Origin: Nemertoderma westbladi
Taxonomy: Eukaryota; Xenacoelomorpha; Nemertodermatida; Nemertodermatidae
Assembly: GCA_032718475.1 (NCBI GenBank)
Contig: JAUCBJ010005266.1
Location: forward strand, 1 to 33,805
DNA: 33,805 nt
Reading direction: 5' to 3'
Each line of letters begins with the position of its first letter. The first letter of the stretch is position 1. The translations under genes and the position numbers were made by a program. Below are positions 19,769 to 29,167 of the stretch, in pieces. The notes below the pieces were generated by a model that was not told the DNA's origin, ran no database searches, and worked only from the letters and a program-made list of their open reading frames with translations.

Positions 19769-22700
19769 CTAAGGTGCCCCTTCTAACAGACAGCATTTTC
19801 CTACTGCTCTCCTGTAGGTTTTTCTGTCCTTCGCACCTATCTTACCACCTATCTGCACTTCTACCGATCGGACTCTTCCGTCCTCGTCGGAGTAAGTGCC
19901 TACAACTCTCGCCAACTGCCACTGGTTGTTGATGATAGTATCATCCGTAACGATTACGAGATCTCCCTCTCTTAACTCCCTATTTGGCTTCCTCCACTTA
20001 CTCCTTTTATGGAGTGTGGGTAGGTATTCCTCTACCCACCTCCTCCAATACTCTGCGCTTATTGCTTTAGCGACTTTCCAACTTTGGCGGGAGTGTATGT
20101 CATCTGGGTCTACACCCCGCATATCGATGGTCGCTGGCCTTTCCATCAGGAAATGGCTAGGCGTCAGCACGTCTAATGACTCAGGGTCATCATTCTCTGG
20201 GTATAGCGGTCTGCTATTAATGATCCCCTCGCACTTCGCAAGCACTGTCCGTAAGACGTCCTCAGTGACCATGTGGGTGTTCATTAGCTTCGTCATTAGA
20301 CGCTTTGAACTGCCCACCAGTCTCTCGACGCACCCTAGTGTATGTGGTGCATACGGCGTCCTTCTCTCCCACTCTACTTGTCGTCGTCTCATGGCTGCCC
20401 TGACTTCTTCTCCTTCCAAGATGTCTAAGGCCTCTGCCATCTCATTCTCTGCGCCCACAAAGTTGGTGCCGTTGTCGCTGTATATCACTGCGATCGTCCC
20501 ACCTTTGCGGTCCCTAAACCTTTCTAAGGCATTAATGAATGCTGATGCGGTTGCATCTTGGGCGAGTTCTATCCCTACTGCCCGCGTGTTGTTACATACG
20601 AAGATGATACCGTAGCGTTTCTCCGTGTGCCGCATCACCTTAATCTTTATCGGCCCGAACATGTCCACACCGCAATGAGTAAATGGCGGGTCGTGCTGTC
20701 TTACTCTACTCGCTGGTAGTGGCGCCATCTCTTGTATGGCTCGCTCCTTCTACGCTCGTCGGCAGGTCTGACATTGCCCCACCACCGCTTTTACCTTCTT
20801 CCTCAACTGTTTGACCCAAAAGGTCCTCCTTATCTCGGTGAGGGTTCGGTTGGTGCCCCCGTGCAATATCGACTTGTGGGAGTCCCAAATAATCTGGTGA
20901 ACTATTGGCGATCCTGTTGGAATTATGATGGGTTTCGGTGGTACGATTATGCTGTTGTTGTATCCCACCCTAGAATTCATTACTAGAATCCCGTCGTCAT
21001 TAAGTTGTGGCGACAGCGTGATCAGCTCGCTGTCCCGTCGGAGGTGCTGTTGGTTACCGACCCATTCTACCTCGTCGCCATAGTTCTTCCGTTGTTCATA
21101 GCGGATGACTGCCTTGGCCGCTCCTTCCAGATCTATGGTTGTCCTGATCTTCTTGTCCTTGCCAACTCCCGCGAGGAAATTCCTGAAGGCTCTCCAGTAC
21201 GCCACTAGTTTCTTGGTCTTATACCAACTAGAACTGTAGCTGAGGAGTTTATCCGTCGGGTTATCGCACAGTTCTCGTTTTGGTTGCACATCCCTAATCT
21301 CCCTCACCATCTGGGAGTATATCTCTTCTCCCTCTGAATCTCTCTCTTCTCCCTCTGACACTACTTCTGAGCCCGGGTCCACCTTTCTCATCGGCGGCCA
21401 GGCCTCCTTATCGCTCAGAAATTGTGGCCCATGTTGCCACAATACTTCCTTCTTCAAGAAAGTGTGGCGTACCACGCCCCTCGACAACAAGTCCGCTGGG
21501 TTCTCGTCCGTTGGGCAGTAGTGCCACCTTTCCAGTCCTGTGGTCGCCCTTATTTCGTCCACTCTATTTGCGACGAATATTGGGTATCTCGTCCTTTCGT
21601 TATATAGCCTACCAAGCACTACCATGGAGTCCGTCCAGTAGTGTGTCTCCACTATGTTTGGAATAGTGTCCACTAGGTAGGCTGTGGCTCTTACTCCTAG
21701 TCTCGCAGCTGTCAATTCTAACTTGGGAACTGATGCTGAATCTGGCGGCGTTGACTTTGCTTTGCTAAAGGCTAGTCTGGGTTTATGAGCCCCCTCTCGT
21801 TGTACTAAATAAAGTGCCGCTCCGTACGCCTCCAACGACGCATCGGAGAACATGTGTAGGTCCAGATTCGTCATGTTCCCATCCGGGAAATACACTCGTG
21901 GCATGTTGTATGTTCCCATCTTCTCCAAGTCTCCTGTCCACTTACTCCATTGTTTCTTGATTTCCTCTGGTACCTCTACGTCCCACTCATCCTTCAATTT
22001 GTATACTCTCTTGAGTATCTGTTTCCCCGTAACTAATAATGGGGATGCTAGGCCTAGGGGATCGTATATCCTTGCTATATACGATACATAGCCCCTCTTC
22101 GTGTGGATGTCTGCGCCCTCCTGGCTCAGCTGATACTTCAGTTCGTCTGTCTCTCTGTTCCACACGATTCCCAATGCCTTCTGTTGAGATTCTGTTCTCT
22201 TATTCGCCATGTCCTGCCCTTTGGCTGTTGTGGGATTATCCATGGTCGATTCTGGCCTCTTGTCCTCTATCGCCTTGATAAATTCTTCCGAGCTGGATTG
22301 GAATTTGGTCAGGTTAAAGCCGGATCCTTTCAGGATGTCGCGAACCTCGCGCCCCGTGTCCAGTATCTCCTTAACCGTATTTCCATACTCCATTCCGTCG
22401 TCTACGTAGAAGCCACGTTGAATCATATCGACGGCCCTAGTGCTGTATCTATCTTCCTTCCCCTTCACTGTGTCTCTGACTGCCATAGTCGTCGTAAATG
22501 AAGACGACTTGGCTCACATGTTTTGAACTACCATCTTATATGCCGGTATTATCGACGGTTCTTCCTCGCCGTTATACCATAAGAAGCGCTGACTGTCGCT
22601 ATCTTCCTCCGTTACACGGACTTGGTTGAACATGCCTTCTATGTCGCACGTGAAGGTGTGTTTCCCATTCCTAAATCTAAGTAGGACCTCTATGCCCGAA

Positions 22701-25162
22701 TTGTATATGTTTGGGCCTTCTAACAGGTAGTCGTTTAAGCATTTTTCGTCGGTCTTTGCCGATGCGTCGACTACCATCCGTAGTTTACCTTTCTTTGGGT
22801 CTAAAGCTACGTGGAGTGGCAGGTAATATGTCCTGTCCGTGTTCGGCTCGTCGACCGGTAACTCCACGGCCCATCCTTTCTCGACGTACTTCTTAATCGT
22901 TCTGTGGATGTACTCATTCTTCTCGGGGCTCCGTTTTAGTGTTTGTTTCAGCTTGCGGAGTCTCGTGAGTACCATCCCTCTATTATCGGGCAGCGGTATC
23001 TTCGGTAGTTTCCATACCATTCCTATAGTATACCGCCCCTCATTGCATGTCATCGATTCCTCCACGCTTTGTAAAGCCTGCTTGTCTTCTACCGAGGTCC
23101 CGACCCCGGTCTCTTTTAGTCCCTCGAAATCTTGCCTGAGCAGTCTTTTAAGCTGCTCCTCTGCTCCCTCATCATCCATTTCCTGCATTGTTCCCGCGAA
23201 CATGCATCCTGATGTCTCCGACATCCTAAATGGTATCTTACTCTTGATTGGGCCACTCAGCGTCCACCCGAATGGTGTCAGTATCGCCACCGGGTCACAC
23301 TGCCTGTCTTCGCCGAAGACCGTTTGTATTCTTTCGTGGGCCGTCGGGCAATCCATTCCTACTATGATGGATACCTTCCTAACGTCCACGTCTGGGATTG
23401 AGAAGTCAATGTCGTCCAGGAATTTATATTGCTCGACCTCGATGTTTGTTGGCCGCCTGGCATTGATATTAATTGACTCTATCACTTGGATGGGGTCGAT
23501 GGTTGCCCCATAGTCGCATCCCGGTGCCACTGCTGCAATTGCGCACCGCCCGGTTCTCATCTCCAGGATCTCATCTTTGCTAGATATGGTTGTTACCGCC
23601 ATTCTGCTTGGCCTCGTTCTCAATCCTATCTCTTCGGCCACCCATTCCTCGACTAATGTGAAGGCAGCTCCACTATCAACCAGCATTAGTGTTATTACTG
23701 ATCGATTGCCTTCCCCAATCACTCGCACGGGTACTACTCCAAGTAACACCGTTCCTCTCTTCTTCGCCCCTACTGTGCTCGTCGCCATCGTCTGGCCTCT
23801 CCTCTGACCAAACTTTACCGGCTTCTCCTTGCACTCCCTTGCTCTATGTCCACTCATTACACATCGCGAGCAGATTTTGTTGCTCAACGCATAATCTATC
23901 TGATCTTGCCTAGGTAGCGCCTGCCAGTACCTGCAGTTCATGGTTTGATGAAGCGCATTTGCGTGTAGCTGGCATTTGCTCTTTGGGTCGTAGCCCTCTT
24001 TATACAGTGCATTGCGTATCGCAGCTGCGTTTGTACCAAAGTCCCTACTATTCTTATTGTTTTGATTCGGCCTACTGGACGTACTGGGGTTATGTTTATT
24101 CGTGTTGTTATTGTTCCCCTGTCCGTTCCATGGTGTTGTCTTATCTTCGGCTAGCTGTGGACTTGCAGTCCCCTGCGTCGCTGCATATGGCAATGATTGC
24201 CTGAGCCTCGGTAATGCGTTTGATGTATTGTGCTCTGGTTTCGGTCTATGGTAATCCGTCTTCGGTCCCTTTCCCAGGCTATCTTCGCTATAGACTGGGT
24301 CAGTTATTAGTTCAGCCTCGTAGTTTAAGAAGCTTGACATTTCTTCTAAACCCGGTTCCACACCCTTCTTGTCTCGAGTGGAGAAAGCGATCTTCCTCCA
24401 CTTGTTGCGCAGCCAGTTTGGTAGTGCCTGTGCTATCGTGGTGATGTTATTGGATGCGTTGAGCTCGTATGGCGCGTCTAGCGTCTTCAGCACGATTAGC
24501 GCCTTTTCGACCTTGTTAGTGAACGTCTTAATGCTAACGGGATTATCCTGTAGGCCACCCGATGTTATGCCTCTCAGTGTCTGTCTGATGATCTTGGCCG
24601 GGTGCCCGTATTCCCTGTCCAGTGCCCGCCATGCTGTCGTGAAGCCGCCCTCTATTCCTTGATATTGCCTCACGATATCGTATGCTGGGCCTCCCGTGTA
24701 TACTTGCAGATACTTTAGGCACTCCGCCTGCGTCAAGTTTTTTGTTAGTATTTCGTTACTATACATGCGCCGAAACTGTAGATATTCTTCCGGCCTACTC
24801 CCATCGAATTTGAATGGTTCCACGGGTGGTAACTCGATCCTCGTTTTCAACGCATCGATCAACGTGGCCATCCCCATCGCCTGCGCTTCCAATGGATTCG
24901 ATGGGTGCTGTATAGTTTCTCCTGTCTGGTGCGGTTTGTCCGTCCTATTTCTTGATTTTCTTTGACTTGGGTATGTCATCGGGGGTAGCGGCCCCCTCCA
25001 TATCTCTGTGTCACACGACCTATTTTCATCCAAGGGTCTCGTTGTTCTTGCTCCTATCGGGGTATATTGTTGATATTGTGATGGGGGAATGTCACCCTGT
25101 CCCCCCCCCCCACCGGTATGTTTGGTACTGGGGTTGATGTTAATATATTGGGGCCCATACAC
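19769..25162 (-). pseudogene. BEL/Pao gag-pol of the large element, two in-frame stops
   Basis: One frame is open from 25162 to a TAG at 19769 except for a TGA at 22514-22516 and a TAG at 20750-20752. Order: gag core (residues about 110-290), two zinc knuckles (C397-x2-H-x4-H-x4-C410 and C431-x2-C-x4-H-x4-C444), aspartic protease motif LVDSGAAFTLV at about 494-504, reverse transcriptase with RMVVDASAKT and FTCDIEGMFNQV, then the TGA, then YVDD (27-30 of the second part), RNase H (D215, E257, D286), the integrase zinc site (H537, H542, C572, C575), the TAG, and the integrase core with D22, D85 and E135 (third part), ending in a GDLVIVTDD domain. This order is that of BEL/Pao retrotransposons. 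The TGA falls inside the reverse transcriptase and the TAG between zinc site and catalytic core, so polyprotein synthesis would need readthrough. Otherwise the frame is undamaged, which suggests recent decay. There is no ATG in this frame before residue 62; the upstream leader is in another frame. Confidence 0.9.
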
Positions 25163-25908
25163 CTATCCGCAATAATTCCCCCCTCCCCTGGGTATATGTT
25201 ATGTCCCTGCATGCTGTAGTCATACTGCTGTACTGGTACCGGTATAGGCCTATCAGCTTCTGGCCTACTCGCCGGTATGTATTCCGCGACTTCCGGGTTT
25301 AATCCCGTTGTCCGCGCTATCCTATCGCCTACATTGCCTCTCTCAGCATGGCCTATGGTATGTGCAGTAAGGCCTACAGTATGTCCTACAGTCTGCATGT
25401 GTCGTTCGGGATCAAAGTTTATTCTTCTCGAATAGTCCTCCCCACGGCTACCGTATTCTCGATCGGTAGGTCCATTCCGTCGGAAAGTTTCTCTTCGACC
25501 TCCCTCTCTACTGTTCTCGTCTTCGTACCGGTACATCGCGTACCCCTCCATCGGCGCGTAATGTACCTCACCAGGTCGCATCTCTCCGGGGCGACGGCAA
25601 TCTCCCGGAGTCCGACCCCACTGACTCTCCGTTCTCATCTCGACTACCGACGGCTCGCTATCCGTCCTCGCTCTTCTATCATTCGCGGCGATACTTTTAC
25701 TACTGTCTACTACTCTTCTTCTCCTTTCAGTGTAGTATTCTCGCTCGTGAGATCTCTCGTCGACCTCCCGGTTAAACCCCACTGTTCTTCTTCCCTCTTC
25801 TGATCGGGCTCGACGCTTCGTCCGCCCTCTCACGACGTCAACCTGTCTCTCTCTGCTCGGTCGCACGCCGCTCTCTGCTCGGTCGCACGCCGCTGGGGAT
25901 ACTCGCAA
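25054..25908 (-). CDS. Gag leader part 4: Arg/Glu-rich, disordered
   Basis: This frame gives an Arg-, Glu- and Ser-rich protein (REVDERSHEREYYTERRRRV-type) followed by a more neutral stretch containing NIYPGEGGIIADRC. It ends in the 11-G tract (C run at 25101-25111), where the reading frame changes into the gag-pol frame. Since the gag-pol frame has no ATG upstream of that tract, this segment probably is the natural N-terminal continuation of gag in an ancestral copy. The upstream border is the 22-bp tandem duplication at 25849-25892. No enzyme motif is visible. The role is probably RNA binding or simply a spacer; that is inference. Confidence 0.55.
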   Translation of the reverse strand: MRVSPAACDRAESGVRPSRERQVDVVRGRTKRRARSEEGRRTVGFNREVDERSHEREYYTERRRRVVDSSKSIAANDRRARTDSEPSVVEMRTESQWGRTPGDCRRPGEMRPGEVHYAPMEGYAMYRYEDENSREGGRRETFRRNGPTDREYGSRGEDYSRRINFDPERHMQTVGHTVGLTAHTIGHAERGNVGDRIARTTGLNPEVAEYIPASRPEADRPIPVPVQQYDYSMQGHNIYPGEGGIIADRCMGPNILTSTPVPNIPVGGGDRVTFPHHNINNIPR

Positions 25909-26545
25909 TCCCCCTATTACTCTCCGTCGCCGGGTGATGCGGTTTACCTATTTCGGCCCGCGCATTATCCGCTGACGGCTGTGGAGCACTCTCTGCCCCC
26001 CCCCCCCTTTCGCCGCTAACTCGCTGTTGTGGGGCTCTTGTAGCCCCCCCCCCCCCCCCCCACTCGCCACATCTAACTTCACTATCTCTCACCCCGCTAC
26101 CATATCCCTCTCTCGTCGACACATCAACCCTACCGCGGTCGGGTCTATTCACCCCCGCCTCTCCCTCTGCTATTGCGTGGCCTACCAGGCCCTCTACCCC
26201 CTGCCTACCAACTACGTGGCCTACCAGGCCCTCGCTGGGTCTACCCAACCCAGCCACTCCCTGCCTATCAACTACGTGGCCTACCATGCCCTCACTGGGT
26301 CTACCCAACCCAGCCGCTCCCTGCCTACCAACTACGTGGCCTACCAGGCCCTCGCTGGGTCTACCCAACCCAGCCACTCCCTGCCTATCAACTACGAGGC
26401 CTACCAGGCCCTCACTGGGTCCACCCAACCCAGCCGCTCCCTGCCTACCAACTACGTGGCCTGCCAGGCCCTCTCTGGGTTGGCTCAATCCCGCCACTTC
26501 CGGCCTACCAATTATACGGCCTACCAGGCCTTGTCTGCCTGGCCA
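25838..26545 (-). CDS. Gag leader part 3: 20-residue repeats and Gly tracts
   Basis: The frame contains six to seven copies of a 20-residue repeat of the type GLVGHVVGRQGAAGLGRPSE, encoded by an exact 60-bp period between about 26180 and 26540. A Gly-rich part follows, made by the 18-G and 12-G tracts (26044-26061 and 25996-26007), then a polar, Pro/Ala/Ser-rich end. The frame is open upstream of 26497 to about 26545, where it meets the Asn-rich frame. At its end the 22-bp tandem duplication shifts the frame. I recognise no domain. Confidence 0.5.
   Translation of the reverse strand, partial: WPGRQGLVGRIIGRPEVAGLSQPREGLAGHVVGRQGAAGLGGPSEGLVGLVVDRQGVAGLGRPSEGLVGHVVGRQGAAGLGRPSEGMVGHVVDRQGVAGLGRPSEGLVGHVVGRQGVEGLVGHAIAEGEAGVNRPDRGRVDVSTREGYGSGVRDSEVRCGEWGGGGGATRAPQQRVSGERGGGAESAPQPSADNARAEIGKPHHPATESNRGIASIPSGVRPSRERRATEQRETG
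25849..25892 (-). repeat. 22-bp tandem duplication that shifts the gag leader frame
   Basis: The 22 bases CTCTCTGCTCGGTCGCACGC CG are present twice without mismatch at 25849-25870 and 25871-25892. As 22 is not a multiple of three, the duplication moves the reading frame by one. This explains why the frames before and after it both encode a GVRPSRER segment. Confidence 0.9.
26180..26540 (-). repeat. 60-bp coding tandem repeat, six to seven copies
   Basis: Successive units align exactly 60 bases apart, each with CTACCAGGCC on the plus strand, a CTGGGTCTACCCAACCCAGC palindrome and ACTACGTGGC. Because the period is a multiple of three, the repeat keeps the gag leader frame open. Divergence is highest in the unit near 26480-26540. 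The CTGGGT...ACCCAG core forms a hairpin. Confidence 0.9.
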
Positions 26546-26870
26546 TACATGCCCGACGTGTTCACGTTAATAGCACCCATATTGGAAACGGAATTAATTT
26601 GTTCGTTTGAAACAAAATCATTTGAATTATTTTGTAAATTCGGGCTTGGATCATTACTTAAATTATTTGAATTATTATTGTTTTCTAAATTTAAATTATT
26701 ATTCGGATTATTTTGCACATTTAAATTGAAATTATTATTTGTATTTAAATTTAAATCACTGCTACTAGGTAAAGTATTATTTGCTGCAATAAAAGGATTA
26801 GGGTTATCCAATACGGTACTATTAATATTAATGACGTCTACTATAGCATTATTATTACCCCCCCCCCCCC
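26521..26870 (-). CDS. Gag leader part 2b: Asn-rich low-complexity segment
   Basis: Directly after the 18-G tract the frame encodes a strikingly Asn-rich stretch (for example NNPNNNLNLENNNNSNNLSN), about 100 residues, ending in a short part with MGAINVNTSGMYGQ and a TAG at 26521-26523. Asn-rich low-complexity sequences often act in assembly or phase separation. Base composition switches here from GC-rich to AT-rich, unlike its neighbours on both sides, which suggests a separately expanded codon repeat (AAT/AAC). Confidence 0.55.
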
Positions 26871-27890
26871 CCCCCGCCCGTACGGTCACACCAGTCTTGG
26901 GTCTGTCGTGCGGTCCCTGTAAGTGGGGTATTAATAAATGTATCCACGGCCCCTGGCTCCTCGAAAATACTCGAGCTAGCCCCACTCTCAGACGCCCCTA
27001 TTCGCGCCAATTCCCGTTCGCGCGTGTGTATAGCTTTGTACCCTGTAAGCTCACCTTGACGTTTCTCTAGTTCCTTTTGCTCACACTCCTTCCTTGCCAT
27101 TCTCTCCGTACACTCCCGTGCGTCCCGTTCGGCCAATTCCAACTCTCTTCTAGCCCCCTCCCTTCGTCTCGCCTCACGCTCTCTGCGTTCGTTTTCCTCA
27201 CTCTCCTCGCGCTCTTTGCACTCGTTTTCCTCTTTCGCCACACGTTCCCTACGTTCCGCCTCACGCTTTTCGCGCTCATTTTTCTCTCTCGCCTCGCGCT
27301 CTTCTTGTTCCTTCCTCCCTACTTCCTCACACTCCCTAAGGCTTCTCGCGGCCCTTTCGGCCCTCTCTCCGGTTTCCTTAATCAACGCCATTTCCCTCTC
27401 TAGCAGCACTCTCCCCTCCTCTAACCGTCTACCTACTTCCCTTTGACCTTGCTCTATTAAATCGAGACGGTACGCGGCATTTATCTCTCTCACCCGTCTT
27501 TCTTTCACGGAGGATGTAGCAGACTTATCGGTTGTAACGGATTCCCTCCGCCTCCCCGTCCTACTAACCTTCCCCCGCCTCCCGGAACTTCCTCCGACCG
27601 ACGAGGCTGAATCCTCGGGGTTAACCTCGGATTCGTCCTCCTCAGGTCTCTCCCAACCCACTAGTTTTACTCCCCGGGCATCGACTAAGTACGGCCCTAC
27701 GTACACTACGCTAGGTTCTATACCCCTATACCGCCATAAGTCATACAGTTCCTCGGCAACCCCTCTCGCTCTCTCCTCGGCCAGTCCTCTTTGCCCGAAG
27801 CGCATTAGATAATAAAAGTGTCTATTCGACTCACCTAGTCTTCTCTTTAGTTTTACCTTGTCTATCGTCGCCCCTCCTCTGGCCTCCTTT
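26855..27890 (-). CDS. Gag leader part 2: long charged coiled coil
   Basis: From ATG 27805 (open in the same frame to about 27890) the protein begins with a folded-looking segment (ELYDLWRYRGIEPSVVYVGP, VDARGVKLVGWERP), then an acidic/Ser stretch, then about 170 residues of very high Glu/Arg content (RKEQEEREAREKNEREKREA-type), which is a predicted long coiled coil or single alpha-helix. It ends in a Gly run encoded by the 18-G tract at 26858-26875, where the frame changes into the Asn-rich part. Coiled coils are common in gag proteins as assembly domains. The upstream part overlaps the end of the first leader frame. Confidence 0.55.
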
Positions 27891-28401
27891 AATAGTCTCC
27901 GGGTCGCGTTGTAGGCCCGTCGAAGTCGATCAGAAACCCCGACGTCCTCGTCGCCGACCTCTCGTCCGTCTCTCCGGGTCCGGCGTCGTACCTCGGCCCC
28001 ACCGTCGCCGTTTCGGTGGGCCGCTCGTCGCTCTCGGCCTGTGGCTGGCCGGCGACATCGGTACCGACATCTCCTCCGTCTCTTCGGGTCCGGCGTCGTA
28101 CCGTCGGCCCCACCGTCGCCGTTTCGGTGGGCCGCTCGTCGCCCTCGGCCTGTGGCTGGCCGGCGACATCGGTACGTCGACCCACGTCTCGTGTCGACTC
28201 GTCTCCGTCTCCCTCCGTCTCGCTCTCTCCTTCTCTTGGCTCGACCTCGGGTTCCAGGCGGCCCCCCTCATCCTGGACTGCCGGATGACCCGTTACCGAT
28301 GGGTCCGGCGTTGTGGGCCTGTACCGCCTGGTTGCGGCCTCGCGGATCGTTAATTCTTCGTCCGGGGTCCGCGTCGGTGTTGTCTCACCTGACCGACTCA
28401 T
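27889..28401 (-). CDS. Gag leader part 1: N-terminal disordered segment
   Basis: The frame starts at ATG 28401 (MSRSGETTPTRTPDEELT) and encodes about 170 residues rich in Thr, Pro, Glu, Asp, Gly and Arg with no fold recognisable. A 110-bp direct duplication (around 27977-28066 and 28087-28176) gives the phrase DERPTETATVGP twice, in slightly different contexts because of a one-base difference. The stop at 27889 is overlapped by the open frame of the coiled-coil part. Minus-strand AGACTAG|GTGAGTCG near 27830 is a good 5' splice donor candidate. This is the most upstream coding segment of the element. Confidence 0.5.
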   Translation of the reverse strand: MSRSGETTPTRTPDEELTIREAATRRYRPTTPDPSVTGHPAVQDEGGRLEPEVEPREGESETEGDGDESTRDVGRRTDVAGQPQAEGDERPTETATVGPTVRRRTRRDGGDVGTDVAGQPQAESDERPTETATVGPRYDAGPGETDERSATRTSGFLIDFDGPTTRPGDY

Positions 28402-29010
28402 TTCCGTTAACTCTAGATTGGTGGCTGGTAATCGCTGGGTTTAGTTGACTAGGGGAACAGCTCGGATTTAATTACTGTGACGGGATCCAGGAAGGATCCC
28501 GGTTTATCCGGTTGTTTAGTTCACGCGTCCCCGCCGTGTGTGAAAGGTAAAAAGAGTTCGTGTCGTTCGTCGTATATAATAATCGGTTGTACGGGTATAT
28601 AGATATAGGTATAGATATGGATAATGTTGTCGTATACGGAAGGCGGGATACGGTAATTAAAGTCCCGGTCCTTCCCTAGCTAAACTAACTAACCTAACTA
28701 GCACCAATATGATACTGAGATAACTGAACTGAAATGATTACTGCCAAGTGGCTATATTGCACGGTTGGCCTTGTTACTCTACCTAATCGATGCCTTTCCC
28801 CCCTCTGATTGGTTGATACCCTTGTTGGCGCCCTTTGGAGTGTTCCCGTTCACTCCACCTGTTCTCTCTGGGTTAGGGGTTTGGCCCCTGACCCTCATTG
28901 TGTTTCTCCTTCCCATTTTGTTGGGGTGGCACGAGTGATTGATTACCCAATCTCGTGGCCCCCAATATTGCTTATCGGCTTAACTTTATGGGGTGTTAGC
29001 GGGATTGAAT
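28402..29010 (-). other. Leader or LTR-like region upstream of the BEL element
   Basis: No ORF of coding quality. This is where the 5' LTR and primer-binding site of a minus-strand element should be. Features seen: two inverted CACGAG / CTCGTG blocks (GGCACGAGTG at 28928 and CTCGTGGCCC at 28952), a CCAAT-type TGATTGGTTG (28806-28815), and TGGATCCCGTCACAG on the minus strand near 28484 as a weak primer-binding-site candidate. I searched by eye for the same sequence near and beyond the 3' end (17-19.7 kb) and found none. Confidence 0.35.
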
Positions 29011-29167
29011 AAGCTAACAAAGTTTAACGACGAAAACGAAATCAAGAAAGTGGACCATGACGGCCAATGCCTATATGCTTGATACAATAAGTCGCGTCAA
29101 TGCACAGACTGTGTGGGGCCTACAATAATACTAAAGATCCGAGATCGAAAAAGGTTTGTATCAAATG

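Noticed and set aside
26027-27070. Long plus-strand ORFs opposite the gag leader
   Set aside because: They are antisense shadows of the 60-bp repeats, G tracts and Asn-rich segment.
28809-28830. TGGCGCCC as a lysine-tRNA primer-binding site
   Set aside because: It lies on the plus strand, opposite to the minus-strand BEL element, and no plus-strand LTR element adjoins it.
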